A stretch of 64,000 bases of DNA from Streptomyces seoulensis (GCF_022846655.1 NZ_AP025667.1:2455001-2519000), one strand, 5' to 3'. Shown: positions 1 to 8,623, counted from the stretch's first letter. Numbers and translations: made by a program. Notes: a model not told the origin generated them from the letters alone.

Positions 1-124
1 CGCCGACGACGGCTACGGCACCGGCGTCCGGGCCGCGATCACCCGCCTCGAACTCCGCTTCCCCGACACCGGCCCCGCCGAGGGGGACGGCTGGGGCCCG
101 CCGAGACAGCGGCCGCAGAGCTAG
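1..124 (+). CDS. C-terminal end of an unidentified protein (partial)
   Basis: An open frame enters from the left edge and ends at TAG 122-124. The visible 40 residues begin ADDGYGTGVRAAI and end PRQRPQS. The tail is charged and proline-rich, with no motif that identifies a family. The next gene converges on it with one base between them. Function cannot be assigned from this fragment. Confidence 0.55.
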   Translation, partial: ADDGYGTGVRAAITRLELRFPDTGPAEGDGWGPPRQRPQS

Positions 125-125
125 C

Positions 126-584
126 TCAGTGCCCGTACGCCCGGTCGCAGATCGTCGACTGGGGGCTGTTCCTGGGCCAGCCGCCGTACTTCTTGCCCAG
201 CGCGCACACGTTCGGGACCCTCGGCACCGTCCGGGGCGGCGGGTGCGGGGTGTCGGCGCGCTGGCGCCGCTGCTCCGGGTACGCCCGGCGGGGCGCGGGA
301 GCCGCGGGGGGCCGCTGCGGCTCGGGCGGGGCGGGCGCGGCGGCGGCCGGGGGGCGCGGTGCGGGGGCGGCGGGGGAGTGCCCGGTACGCTCCAGCGCCT
401 CCCGCGCGGGCCCCTGTTCCATCCGGGGCAGCGCGCTCCCGTCCGGCCGTGCCGCCGCGGGCCGGGACGGCGGGCCGGCCGGGCCCGACGCGGGTACCGC
501 CGGCCCGTGCACGGTCATGCACCCGGTGAGAGCCGAGACGGCCACGGTGACAAGAAGCGCTGCGGCAGTCGTAGTTCGATCCAC
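126..584 (-). CDS. putative secreted lipoprotein, Pro/Ala-rich
   Basis: The start chosen is GTG at 584 because the protein then opens with a short charged end (VDRTT), a hydrophobic stretch and the lipobox LTGC, a classic type II signal peptide. Upstream in-frame sequence has no hydrophobic leader. After the lipidated Cys come about 85 low-complexity Pro/Ala/Arg residues, then a small C-terminal segment with two cysteines (NVCALGKKYGG and TICDRAYGH) that could form a disulphide. About 152 residues. The protein is predicted to be anchored to the outer face of the membrane. I do not recognise a functional family. The low complexity leaves some doubt that the whole frame is coding. Confidence 0.6.
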   Translation of the reverse strand: MDRTTTAAALLVTVAVSALTGCMTVHGPAVPASGPAGPPSRPAAARPDGSALPRMEQGPAREALERTGHSPAAPAPRPPAAAAPAPPEPQRPPAAPAPRRAYPEQRRQRADTPHPPPRTVPRVPNVCALGKKYGGWPRNSPQSTICDRAYGH

Positions 585-697
585 CCGACCACTCTGCGCG
601 CCCCGCCGTCCGCCCGGCGTCGGTGACGGGCCGCCGATGCCCCGCACGAGTGATCTCTCGCCCCGCCGGGAGGGCGTGGCGCGGACGCGGGCTGACG

Positions 698-1210
698 CTA
701 CTCGCCGGTCCGCCCGTCGACCCGCTCACGGATCAGGTCGGCGTGACCGTTGTGGCGGGCGTACTCCTCGATCATGTGGGTGTAGATCCAGCGGACGTTG
801 AACGGATCGCCCGCGGATCTGCGCAGGCCCTTGGAGAAGTCGTCCAGCCCGAAACCGGCCGCGTTGCGCCGCGCCGTCCCCACCTCGGTCAGCCAGGTCG
901 CGTACGCGTCCTGCCAGGTGTCGGCCTCGGTGATGTGCCAGTCGGCGTCCGGGTCCTCCTCGGTGGAGTACAGCACCCCCGGGTCCTCGCCGAGCAGGAT
1001 CTCGTGGAACCAGTACCGCTCGACCTCGGCCAGGTGCCGCACCAGGCCCAGGAGCGTCATGGTGGAGGGCTCCACGGAGGGGGTCCGGAGCTGCTGGTCG
1101 GTCAGGTCCGCGCACTTCTCGATCAGGGTCTGCCGGTGGTAGTCCAGCCAGCCCTCCAGCATGTCGCGCTCACCGGCGTCGATGGCGGGCTCTCGGCGTA
1201 TGTTCGTCAT
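698..1210 (-). CDS. DinB-like (DUF664) family protein
   Basis: 170 residues beginning MTNIRREPAIDAGERDML; an ATG three codons further upstream (1219) is an alternative. The DUF664 pattern is clear: a four-helix bundle with TMTLLGLVRHLAEVERYWFHE in the first half and EEYARHNGHADLIRE near the end. The spaced histidines in these two motifs are the metal-site residues of the DinB/YfiT superfamily. Family members are bacillithiol/mycothiol-dependent transferases or uncharacterised metalloenzymes, so the exact reaction is unknown. The gene is divergent from the oxidoreductase at 1371. Confidence 0.85.
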   Translation of the reverse strand: MTNIRREPAIDAGERDMLEGWLDYHRQTLIEKCADLTDQQLRTPSVEPSTMTLLGLVRHLAEVERYWFHEILLGEDPGVLYSTEEDPDADWHITEADTWQDAYATWLTEVGTARRNAAGFGLDDFSKGLRRSAGDPFNVRWIYTHMIEEYARHNGHADLIRERVDGRTGE

Positions 1211-1370
1211 GCCGCGCATCCTCGCCCAACTCCCGCGTGATGGACAGGAGTTTTCGGCTCGCCAAGGCCGGGCGGGACCTGCCGCCGCAGTCCTTCGACG
1301 GCATCGCCGACCGGCGCCCGCCGTATGCTTCCGAGGAGGAAGACGCAGGACAGCGGTAGGGAGAGCACAC

Positions 1371-2282
1371 GTGAAGGTCGGCTGCATCGGACTCGGCGAC
1401 ATCGCGCGGAAGGCGTATCTGCCGGTCCTCGGCACACAGCCCGGTCTCGACCTCCACCTCCAGACGCGCACCCCCGCCACGCTCGCCCGCGTCGCCGACT
1501 CGCTGCACCTGCCCGCCGAGCGGCGGCACGAGACGCTGGACTCCCTGCTGGACGCGGGTCTCGACGCCGCCTTCGTGCACGCGCCCACCGCCGTCCACCC
1601 GGAGATCGTCACCCGGCTCCTGGAGGCGGGCGTACCCACGTACGTGGACAAGCCACTCGCCTACGAACTCGCCGACTCCGAACGGCTGGTGGAGCTGGCC
1701 GAGCGCCGGGGCGTCCCCCTCTTCGTCGGCTTCAACCGCCGCTACGCCCCCTCCTACGCGCAGGTCCTGGAGCACCCGCGCGACCTGATCCTGCTCCAGA
1801 AGAACCGGGTCGGCCTCCCCGAGGAGCCGCGCTCGATGATCCTGGACGACTTCATCCACGTCGTCGACACCCTGCGCTTCCTGGCGCCCGGCCCGGTGGA
1901 CGACGTCACCGTGCGGGTCCGCAGCGAGGCCGGGCTGCTCCACCACGTCGTGCTCCAGCTCTCCGGGGACGGCTTCACCGCGCTCGGCGTGATGAACCGG
2001 CTCTCCGGCTCGGCCGAGGAGATCCTCGAGGTCTCCGGGCAGGACACCAAGCGCCAGGTGGTCAACCTCGCCGAGGTGATCGACCACAAGGGCCAGCCCA
2101 CCGTGCGCCGCCGGGGCGACTGGGTCCCGGTGTCGCGGCAGCGCGGCATCGAGGGAGCCGTCCTCACCTTCCTCGACGCCGTCCGCGCGGGCGAACCGCT
2201 CAGCGCACGGGACGCGCTGGCGACTCACGAGCTGTGCGAGCGCGTGGTACGAGCGGCCGAGGACCCGTCCGGCGCGGCCTGA
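1371..2282 (+). CDS. Gfo/Idh/MocA family NAD(P)-dependent oxidoreductase
   Basis: 303 residues. The GTG start at 1371 follows a GGGAGAG ribosome site and gives the dinucleotide-binding opening KVGCIGLGDIARKAYLPVL directly. The family lysine motif appears as YVDKPLAYELADS, the position of the usual EKP. The second half is the alpha/beta substrate domain. Members oxidise sugars, inositols or related polyols; no specific substrate can be read from the sequence. The 3' end overlaps the convergent lnt gene by 83 bp, so the two transcripts are partly antisense. Confidence 0.88.
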   Translation: MKVGCIGLGDIARKAYLPVLGTQPGLDLHLQTRTPATLARVADSLHLPAERRHETLDSLLDAGLDAAFVHAPTAVHPEIVTRLLEAGVPTYVDKPLAYELADSERLVELAERRGVPLFVGFNRRYAPSYAQVLEHPRDLILLQKNRVGLPEEPRSMILDDFIHVVDTLRFLAPGPVDDVTVRVRSEAGLLHHVVLQLSGDGFTALGVMNRLSGSAEEILEVSGQDTKRQVVNLAEVIDHKGQPTVRRRGDWVPVSRQRGIEGAVLTFLDAVRAGEPLSARDALATHELCERVVRAAEDPSGAA

Positions 2283-3780
2283 GCGTCCGCAGCCCCTCCG
2301 CCACACCCAGCACCGTCAGCACCAGCAGCGCGCCGTCCACCGGCCAGTCGCCGTGCCGGACGTACGGGGTGACGCCGTGCGCGAGCGGTACGTCGTACAC
2401 ACGGGCGGCGCTCGCGCCGGTGCCGAGCCAGGGGCCGACGCGCTCGCCGTCCGGGCCGTATACCGCGGAGACGCCGGTCAGGGTGGCGTGCACCATCGGG
2501 CGGCCGGTCTCGGCGGCCCGCAGCGCGGCCAGCGAGGCGTGCTGCTCCGGGGCCCAGCTCTCCTGGAACGTGGAGGTGGCGGACTGGCCGAGCAGGACGT
2601 CCGCGCCGTCCTCGGTGAGCCGGCGGCCCATGTCGGGGAACGCGGTCTCGAAGCAGACCAGGGGGCCGAGCCCGAGGCCCCCGGCGTCCATCACCACCTG
2701 CTCCTCGCCCCGGTGCCGGTCCTCGCCCGCCGCCTTGCCGACCGAGGTGGCCCAGCCGAGCAGTGCGCGGGCCGGGACGTACTCGCCGAACGGCACCAGC
2801 CGCATCTTGTCGTACCGGTCCCCGGTGGGGCCGTCCGGGCCGACCAGTACGGAACTCTTGTAGATGCCGGGGCGGTCGGAGCGGCGGGCGTCCACGTTCA
2901 CCAGCACCTCGGCGCCGGTCTGCCGGGACAGGGCGGCGATCCGGCGGGCCAGGTCGGGCCGGTCGCCGAGGTCGTGGCCGACACTGCTCTCGCCCCAGAC
3001 GATCAGGTCCACGTCCCGCCCCGCCAACCGCCGGGTCAGCGACTCCTCCCGCGCGAACCGCCGCTCGGGGCCCCGCGGACCGTCGTACACCCCCGGCTGG
3101 ACCACCGCGATCCGCGCCCGCCCGTCCACGTCCGCGCGCGGCGCCCAGGCGTACGCGGCGCTCGTGGCGGCCGCGGTGGCGATCAGCGAGGCGATGGCGG
3201 GCACGCGGGAGGCGCGTACCGAGATCAGCACCGCCAGCGCCACGTCGACGGCGACCACCAGGAAGCTGAGCAGCCACACCCCGCCCACCGAGGCGAGCCG
3301 CAGCGCCGGGCCCACCTGCCACTGGGTGGAGCCGAGCATGCCCCACGGCCCGCCGAGCCCCTGCCAGGAGCGGACCAGCTCCACCGCCAGCCACGCCGAG
3401 GGCAGCACCAGCAGGGCGGCCGAGGCCCGGCCGGGCGAGGGGGTGCCGCCCAGGAAGCGGTGCGCCAGCCATCCCCAGGGCGCCCAGAGCACGCCCAGCA
3501 GGGCGGCTATCAGGAAGATGAACACATGCAGGCTCGGCAGCAGCCAGTGGTGCACCGCCAGCATGAACCCGACGCCCCCGCACCAGCCGTCGAGCGCGGC
3601 CCGGCGGGCGGTCGGCGCGGAGCGGGCCAGCGCGATCCAGGGGACGAGGGCGACGTAGGCGAACCACCAGAGGGCGGGCGCCGGGAACGCGAGCACCGGC
3701 AGCGCGCCCGCCAGGGCGGCGGCGCCGGAACGGGGCCAGGGGGAGCCCAGCGGCCGGCCGAACGTCCTCGTGCTCCTCAT
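2200..3780 (-). CDS. lnt: apolipoprotein N-acyltransferase
   Basis: 526 residues. The first ~215 hold six to eight hydrophobic segments, followed by a nitrilase-fold periplasmic-type domain. The catalytic triad of the Lnt/nitrilase family is intact: Glu264 (VWGESSVGHD), Lys325 (YDKMRLVPFGEYVP) and Cys376 (PLVCFETAFPD). The enzyme adds the third acyl chain to the N-terminal cysteine of lipoproteins at the outer leaflet of the membrane. A GGGAGG-type site precedes the ATG. Streptomyces usually carries two Lnt copies; this is one of them. The C-terminal ~25 residues are basic and poorly conserved. Confidence 0.92.
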   Translation of the reverse strand: MRSTRTFGRPLGSPWPRSGAAALAGALPVLAFPAPALWWFAYVALVPWIALARSAPTARRAALDGWCGGVGFMLAVHHWLLPSLHVFIFLIAALLGVLWAPWGWLAHRFLGGTPSPGRASAALLVLPSAWLAVELVRSWQGLGGPWGMLGSTQWQVGPALRLASVGGVWLLSFLVVAVDVALAVLISVRASRVPAIASLIATAAATSAAYAWAPRADVDGRARIAVVQPGVYDGPRGPERRFAREESLTRRLAGRDVDLIVWGESSVGHDLGDRPDLARRIAALSRQTGAEVLVNVDARRSDRPGIYKSSVLVGPDGPTGDRYDKMRLVPFGEYVPARALLGWATSVGKAAGEDRHRGEEQVVMDAGGLGLGPLVCFETAFPDMGRRLTEDGADVLLGQSATSTFQESWAPEQHASLAALRAAETGRPMVHATLTGVSAVYGPDGERVGPWLGTGASAARVYDVPLAHGVTPYVRHGDWPVDGALLVLTVLGVAEGLRTLRPRRTGPRPLVPRARTARESPARPVR

Positions 3781-3897
3781 CCGGAGTCTCCCTCCCCAGG
3801 GCCCTCACTCCAGTGTGCGCGCGTCGCGTGATCCATGACAGGGGACCACCGGCGAAATCGGGTGGCAGCCGGGGCCCGGGTGGCCGAACCTGGTCCC

Positions 3898-4508
3898 ATG
3901 ATCGACCAACCCGCCGCCACCGAGCCGAAGTTCCGCATCCGCGCCGCCCACACGTCCGACACGATCACGGTGTACCAGGCGTACCGGCCGGAGATCGGCG
4001 AGGCGGCGGCCCGTACCGGCCGTTTCCCCGCGGCCTGGAGCCGGTCCCGGATGACCTGGATCAAGCCCTCCTTCCTGTGGATGATGTACCGCTGCGGCTG
4101 GAGCGCCAAGGAGGGCCAGGAGACGGTCCTCGCCGTGGACATCACCCGTGACGGTTTCGAATGGGCCCTGCGCAACGCCTGCCTCTCGCACCACGTGGCC
4201 GAGCTGCACGGCACCCCGGCCGACTGGAAGCGCCGTCTCCGCGAGGCTCCGGCCGCGTCCAGTGGGACCCCGAGCGGGACCTGCACCTGAACCCGCTTCC
4301 CCATCGCGCCCTCCAACTGGGCCTCGCGGGGGAGGCGGCCGCCCGGTACGCCGACGAGTGGATCGTGGGCATCCGCGACGTGACCCCGCTGGCGCGGGAG
4401 GTCCACGGGGCGGTACGGGCGGGGCGGCTGGAGGAGGCGGCCGGGCTGCTGCCGCGGGAGAGCCCGTACCCCGTGGCCGGAGGACTTCTGGCCCACCTGG
4501 GCGCGTAG
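3898..4508 (+). pseudogene. DUF4291 family protein, interrupted by a single-base frameshift
   Basis: The gene starts at ATG 3898 and reads the conserved DUF4291 N-terminal half (TITVYQAYRPEIGEAA, RMTWIKPSFLWMMYRCGW, KEGQETVLAVDITR) up to about base 4250. The rest of the domain (VQWDPERDLHLNPLPHRALQ, EWIVGIRDVTPLAREVH) continues in a different frame to TAG 4508. The join is at GAGGCTCCGGCCGCGTCC. One missing base there, for example after CCGG, restores a full protein of about 203 residues. Without correction the first frame ends at 4290 after 130 residues. This is either a recent deletion or a sequencing error. The function of DUF4291 is unknown. Confidence 0.85.
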
Positions 4509-4545
4509 ATCACCGGGACCGGGTGCGCGCACTACGCTGGCCACC

Positions 4546-5208
4546 ATGATTCGCGCCGCGGTCTTCGATGTCGGTGAGTGCCTGGTGGACGAGACGACGG
4601 AGTTCGGGACCTGGGCGGACTGGCTGGGCGTGCCCCGGCACACGTTCTCGGCGGTGTTCGGCGCGGTGATCGCCCAGGGGCGTGATCACCACGAGGTCTT
4701 CGAGGAGTTCCGGCCCGGCTTCGACCTGGCGGAGGAGCGGGAGCGGCGGGCCGCAGCCGGGGTGCCCCGGATGTTCGGCGAGGCCGACGTGTACCCCGAT
4801 GTCCGCGACACCCTGGCCACGCTCCGGGCGGACGGCCTGTGGCTCGGCATCGCGGGCAACCAGGACGAGCACGCGGCCCGCGTCCTGCGCGAGCTCTTCG
4901 CGACGGACGTGGACCTGATCGGCACCTCGGCCGACTGGGGTGTCTCCAAGCCCGACCCCGCCTTCTTCGCCCGCCTGACCACCATGGTCCCGGCCGAACC
5001 GGACGAGATCCTCTACGTGGGCGACCGCCTGGACGACGACCTCCGCCCGGCTCGCCGGGCCGGCACGCACACGGCCCTGATCCACCGGGGCCCCTGGGCG
5101 CGGCTGACCTGGAACACGAGGGACGCGGAACGGCTTCCCCTGTTCCGCATCGAGAGCCTGCTGGAACTGTCGGGGCTGATCAGGGAGTTCAACACCAGCC
5201 GACGCTGA
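4546..5208 (+). CDS. HAD-superfamily hydrolase
   Basis: 220 residues. Motif I is VFDVGECLVDE with the nucleophile Asp8; the second motif-I acid is Gly (DVGE), as in several HAD subfamilies. Lys135 lies in VSKPDPAFF, and motif IV is YVGDRLDDDLRPA. A helical cap lies between residues ~15 and 85. Such enzymes are phosphatases, phosphoglycolate-like phosphatases or dehalogenases; the substrate is not apparent. A TACGCT hexamer lies seven bases before the ATG with no Shine-Dalgarno sequence, suggesting a leaderless mRNA. Confidence 0.88.
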   Translation: MIRAAVFDVGECLVDETTEFGTWADWLGVPRHTFSAVFGAVIAQGRDHHEVFEEFRPGFDLAEERERRAAAGVPRMFGEADVYPDVRDTLATLRADGLWLGIAGNQDEHAARVLRELFATDVDLIGTSADWGVSKPDPAFFARLTTMVPAEPDEILYVGDRLDDDLRPARRAGTHTALIHRGPWARLTWNTRDAERLPLFRIESLLELSGLIREFNTSRR

Positions 5209-5212
5209 GGTC

Positions 5213-5256
5213 CGGGCCCCGCCGGCCGTCCGTCATCGCTGGACCGGCGGTGCCCG
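5213..5256. terminator. bidirectional stem-loop between convergent genes
   Basis: CGGGC-C-CCGCCGG at 5213-5225 pairs with CCGGCGG-T-GCCCG at 5244-5256, a 12-bp stem with one internal mismatch. It lies between the HAD gene and uppP, whose 3' ends face each other. Confidence 0.55.
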
Positions 5257-5259
5257 CGA

Positions 5260-6138
5260 TCACCCCGACGACTCCGCCGCGTGCGGGCTCAGTACGCCCG
5301 CGCCGACCAGGGCGATGATGACGATGCCCAGGACCACCCGGTAGTAGACGAAGGGCATGAAGCTCTTGTTGGAGATCCACTTCATGAACCATGCGATGAC
5401 CGCGTATCCCGACGCGAAGGCGATGACCGTGGCGAAGAGGGTGGGACCCCAGGCCACCTCGCTGTTCTCGCCCAGGGAGTCCTTGACCTCGAAGACGCCG
5501 GAGGCGAGGACGGCCGGGATGGCGAGGAGGAAGGAGTAGCGGGCCGCGGCCTCGCGCTTGTAACCCATGAACAGGCCGCCGCTGATGGTGGCGCCGGAGC
5601 GTGAGACGCCCGGGATGAGGGCGCATGCCTGGCAGAGGCCGAAGATCAGGCCGTCCCGGATGCCGAGGTTCTCCAGGGTCTTGCGCTGCTTCGGGCTGCG
5701 GTGCCGTCCGCCGGACTCGTCGCGGGCCGCCAGCCGGTCGGCGATGCCGATGACCACACCGACCACGATCAGCATGGTCGCCGTGATCCTGAGGTCCCTG
5801 AACGGCCCCTCGATCTGGTCCTTCAGCGTCACCCCGAGCACGCCGATCGGGATCGAGCCGACGATCACCAGCCAGCCCATCTGCGCGTCGTGGTCGTGCC
5901 GCATCGACTTGTCGAACAGCGAGCGGAACCAGGACGAGATGATCCGCCCGATGTCCTTGCGGAAGTAGATAATGACCGCCGCCTCCGTACCGATCTGCGT
6001 GATCGCGGTGAAGGCCGCGCCGGGATCCTGCCAGCCCGAGAAGGCCGCCGTCAGCCGCAGATGCGCGCTGGAGGAGACGGGCAGGAACTCGGTGAGTCCC
6101 TGGACGAGTCCGAGGACGAGGGATTCAAACCAAGACAT
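5260..6138 (-). CDS. uppP: undecaprenyl-diphosphatase
   Basis: 292 residues from the ATG at 6138 (MSWFESLVLG); an upstream in-frame ATG at 6180 would add 14 residues not typical of the family. It carries both BacA/UppP signatures: QGLTEFLPVSSSAHL near the N-terminus (catalytic Glu17) and PGVSRSGATISGG at about 174-186. About eight hydrophobic segments are present. It dephosphorylates undecaprenyl diphosphate at the membrane to recycle the lipid carrier for peptidoglycan, and overproduction of this family gives bacitracin resistance. It converges on the HAD gene. Confidence 0.95.
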   Translation of the reverse strand: MSWFESLVLGLVQGLTEFLPVSSSAHLRLTAAFSGWQDPGAAFTAITQIGTEAAVIIYFRKDIGRIISSWFRSLFDKSMRHDHDAQMGWLVIVGSIPIGVLGVTLKDQIEGPFRDLRITATMLIVVGVVIGIADRLAARDESGGRHRSPKQRKTLENLGIRDGLIFGLCQACALIPGVSRSGATISGGLFMGYKREAAARYSFLLAIPAVLASGVFEVKDSLGENSEVAWGPTLFATVIAFASGYAVIAWFMKWISNKSFMPFVYYRVVLGIVIIALVGAGVLSPHAAESSG

Positions 6139-6297
6139 GGAGGTGTGGCGTCCAAGCGCTGGGGAGCGTAGGGGGATCATGCGACGCAGGGCAGCGTAGC
6201 GGGCGCCGTTGGCAAAGCCTTCACAGGGGGTTGGTCATGCGCTGGTCATGAACGGCGGGCGATCGGCGGGGGTACGAGGGGCGTCGGGGCGGTGGCG

Positions 6298-7077
6298 TCA
6301 ACGCCCGCGCAACTGGTGCCGCTTGCGCCAGGCCAGCGCCGTACCGGCCAGCGCGGGCAGCCCGATCACGGCCAGCGCGATGAGGAACGCGGGGGAGGTC
6401 GGCGTGGAGGCGCGGGCCCCGGCGACGGCGTAGGCGGCCGTGTTCGGGATCGAGCCGAGCGCCGTGGCGAGCAGGAAGGGCAGCGCGCGCATCCGGGAGA
6501 CGGCCGCGCAGTAGTTCGCCGCCCAGAACGGCACGCCGGGAAAGAGCCGGGCCGCCAGCATCGACCGGAAGCCGTGCCGGCTGAGCTGCCCGTCGGCCGC
6601 CTTCAGCCAGCGCCCGCGCAGCAGCGGGCGCAGCGCGTCCTGGCCCAGCGCCCGGCCGAGGCCGAACGCCAGCCCCGCGCCCAGCACCGTGCCCGCCAGC
6701 GCCGAGGTCAGCCCCAGCGCGGAGCCGAACAGCGCGCCGGCCGCCAGGTTCAGCAGCGGGCGCGGCACGAACGCCACCGTGCACACCCCGTACGCCAGCG
6801 CGAACACCCCGGCCGCCGTGAACCCGCCGAGCTGCGGCGGCCAGCCCTGGGTGAGGTAACGCTGCGGATCGAGGACCAGCACGGTCGTGGCCGCGCCCGC
6901 GAGCAGCAGGAGCAGCAGGGCGAGGCGGGCGTACGGCGACGGCCACACGAGCGTGGCGCGCGCGACGAGTCCGGCGCGGGTGAGGAGGGGGACGGGCACG
7001 GCGACGGTCGGCCTCAGGGCGACGGCCGGGGGAGCGGCCGTGGCGGTGCCCCCAGAGCGGGTGGTGGCATCGGGCAT
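6298..7077 (-). CDS. TVP38/TMEM64 (VTT-domain) membrane protein
   Basis: 259 residues. About 40 variable N-terminal residues are followed by six or so hydrophobic segments. The VTT core is visible in FVPRPLLNLAAGALFG, the glycine-rich GTVLGAGLAFGLGRALG and AARLFPGVPFWAANYCAAVSRM. The C-terminus is basic (AWRKRHQLRGR). The family includes DedA-like putative lipid or half-scramblase transporters; the actual substrate is unknown. TAGTGT lies six bases before the ATG on the minus strand, predicting a leaderless transcript. Divergent from the EF-Tu3-type gene. Confidence 0.87.
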   Translation of the reverse strand: MPDATTRSGGTATAAPPAVALRPTVAVPVPLLTRAGLVARATLVWPSPYARLALLLLLLAGAATTVLVLDPQRYLTQGWPPQLGGFTAAGVFALAYGVCTVAFVPRPLLNLAAGALFGSALGLTSALAGTVLGAGLAFGLGRALGQDALRPLLRGRWLKAADGQLSRHGFRSMLAARLFPGVPFWAANYCAAVSRMRALPFLLATALGSIPNTAAYAVAGARASTPTSPAFLIALAVIGLPALAGTALAWRKRHQLRGR

Positions 7078-7181
7078 TCGGCGACACTAACCGACACAGG
7101 GGTGTGATCGGCGTATGGTTCACGGCCGTTGACCCCTTACGGGCCGCGGAAAACCGTTCGACGTGGGACGACGCGTGCGCC

Positions 7182-7292
7182 ATGATCTGCGTCATGTTCC
7201 GGTACGCCTTCCTCGCAGCATCCGCGGTCGCGGACGCACCGAAGGCTGCCGTCCTCGTCCTCGTGGCCGCCGTCGACGGCGCCCGAAGCTGA
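7182..7292 (+). CDS. candidate 36-residue leader peptide upstream of the EF-Tu3-type gene
   Basis: A short frame MICVMFRYAFLAASAVADA... ends at TGA 7290-7292, directly at the 5' foot of the hairpin 7291-7333. A second in-frame ATG at 7194 would give 32 residues. It contains no domain. Its position between a possible promoter and the hairpin, 99 bases before the tuf start codon, is typical of regulatory leader ORFs, but I cannot show that it is translated. See the finding for this region. Confidence 0.35.
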   Translation: MICVMFRYAFLAASAVADAPKAAVLVLVAAVDGARS

Positions 7293-7333
7293 CCCTCTCC
7301 GGATAGTCCGGCGGACCCCGCGAGGGGAGGGTC
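7291..7333 (+). promoter_or_regulatory. attenuator-like hairpin before the EF-Tu3-type gene
   Basis: GACCCTCTCC (7291-7300) pairs with GGGGAGGGTC (7324-7333): ten pairs, one of them G-U, with a 23-base loop. The loop region can instead form the smaller competing hairpins CCGGA-TAG-TCCGG (7299-7311) and CCCC-GCGA-GGGG. A 14-bp palindrome CGCCGTCGACGGCG (7268-7281) lies just upstream inside the leader ORF. Mutually exclusive stems after a short ORF suggest attenuation; this is inference from sequence only. Confidence 0.4.
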
Positions 7334-7391
7334 GGCGAGTCCCAGGGGTCCCCGTGCTCTCCACGCACCACCAAGACCACGAGGAACAGCC

Positions 7392-8561
7392 ATGCCCAAG
7401 ACGGCGTACGTGCGCACCAAGCCGCACCTGAACATCGGCACCATGGGCCACGTCGACCACGGCAAGACCACGCTGACCGCCGCCATCACCAAGGTGCTCG
7501 CCGAGCGCGGCACCGGCACCTTCGTGCCCTTCGACCGCATCGACCGCGCCCCGGAGGAGGCCGCGCGCGGCATCACCATCAACATCGCGCACGTCGAGTA
7601 CGAGACCGACACCCGGCACTACGCCCACGTCGACATGCCCGGCCACGCGGACTACGTCAAGAACATGGTGACCGGCGCCGCCCAGCTCGACGGGGCGATC
7701 CTGGTCGTCTCCGCGCTCGACGGGATCATGCCGCAGACCGCCGAACACGTGCTGCTCGCCCGGCAGGTGGGTGTCGACCACATCGTGGTCGCGCTGAACA
7801 AGGCGGACGCCGGTGACGAGGAGCTGACCGACCTGGTCGAGCTCGAGGTGCGGGAACTGCTCACCTCGCAGGGGTATCCGGGGGAGACCGTGCCCGTCAT
7901 ACGGGTCTCCGGGCTCAAGGCGCTGGCGGGCGAGCCCCGTTGGACGGCCTCCGTGGAGGCGCTGCTCGACGCGGTCGACACGTACGTGCCGATGCCGGAG
8001 CGGTACCTGGACGCGCCGTTCCTGCTGCCGGTGGAGAACGTGCTCACCATCACCGGTCGCGGCACCGTCGTCACCGGTGCCGTCGAGCGGGGCACGCTGC
8101 GCGTCGGCGACCGGGTGGAGGTGCTCGGCGCCGGGGTGGAGAGCGTGGTCACCGGGCTGGAGACCTTCGGCAAGCCGATGCCGGAGGCGCAGGCCGGGGA
8201 CAACGTGGCGATCCTGCTGCGCGGGGTGCCGCGGGACGCGGTGCGGCGCGGGCACGTCGTCGCGGCGCCCGGCAGTGTGGTGCCGAGCCGCCGGTTCTCG
8301 GCGCGGGTGTACGTGCTCGCCGGGTCCGATGGCGGCCGCACCAAGCCGCTGTCCACCGGGTACCGGCCGCAGTTCTACATCCGCACGGCGGACGTGGCCG
8401 GTGACATCGACCTCGGCCCGTTGGCGGTCGCCCGGCCCGGCGAGACGGTGGAGATGACCGTGGAGCTGGACCGGGAGGTCCCGCTGGAGCCGGGGCTCGG
8501 GTTCGCCATCCGTGAGGGCGGGCGGACCGTGGGCGCCGGGACGGTCACCTCCGTCGGCTGA
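7392..8561 (+). CDS. tuf3: divergent elongation factor Tu (EF-Tu3 type)
   Basis: 389 residues with all three EF-Tu domains: G1 GHVDHGKT (19-26), ARGITIN, G3 DMPGH (81-85), G4 NKAD (136-139), domain 2 [20 protein letters not shown], domain 3 ending [16 protein letters not shown]. It is shorter and clearly diverged from the housekeeping tuf product (Met82 where the major EF-Tu has Cys in [14 protein letters not shown] instead of NKCDMVDDEE). It matches what I know of the third Streptomyces EF-Tu, a monocistronic paralogue whose tuf3 is reported to respond to the stringent response. It delivers aminoacyl-tRNA to the ribosome as a GTPase. It is monocistronic here, not next to fusA or rpsL, and is followed by a strong terminator. 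Confidence 0.92.
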   Translation: MPKTAYVRTKPHLNIGTMGHVDHGKTTLTAAITKVLAERGTGTFVPFDRIDRAPEEAARGITINIAHVEYETDTRHYAHVDMPGHADYVKNMVTGAAQLDGAILVVSALDGIMPQTAEHVLLARQVGVDHIVVALNKADAGDEELTDLVELEVRELLTSQGYPGETVPVIRVSGLKALAGEPRWTASVEALLDAVDTYVPMPERYLDAPFLLPVENVLTITGRGTVVTGAVERGTLRVGDRVEVLGAGVESVVTGLETFGKPMPEAQAGDNVAILLRGVPRDAVRRGHVVAAPGSVVPSRRFSARVYVLAGSDGGRTKPLSTGYRPQFYIRTADVAGDIDLGPLAVARPGETVEMTVELDREVPLEPGLGFAIREGGRTVGAGTVTSVG

Positions 8562-8566
8562 GCGGT

Positions 8567-8602
8567 GCGGGGTGCGCGGGGGCTCGTCCCCGCGCACCCC
8601 GC
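8567..8602 (+). terminator. strong hairpin after the EF-Tu3-type gene
   Basis: A perfect 15-bp stem, GCGGGGTGCGCGGGG (8567-8581) with CCCCGCGCACCCCGC (8588-8602), and a six-base loop. It starts six bases after the stop codon. There is no U-tract, as usual for Streptomyces terminators. Confidence 0.85.
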
Positions 8603-8623
8603 CCGAGCGGCGACAATGGCCGG

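Noticed and set aside
2200..2282. 83-bp overlap of the oxidoreductase and lnt 3' ends as a sign of misassembly
   Set aside because: Both proteins end normally for their families, and short convergent overlaps are common in Streptomyces.
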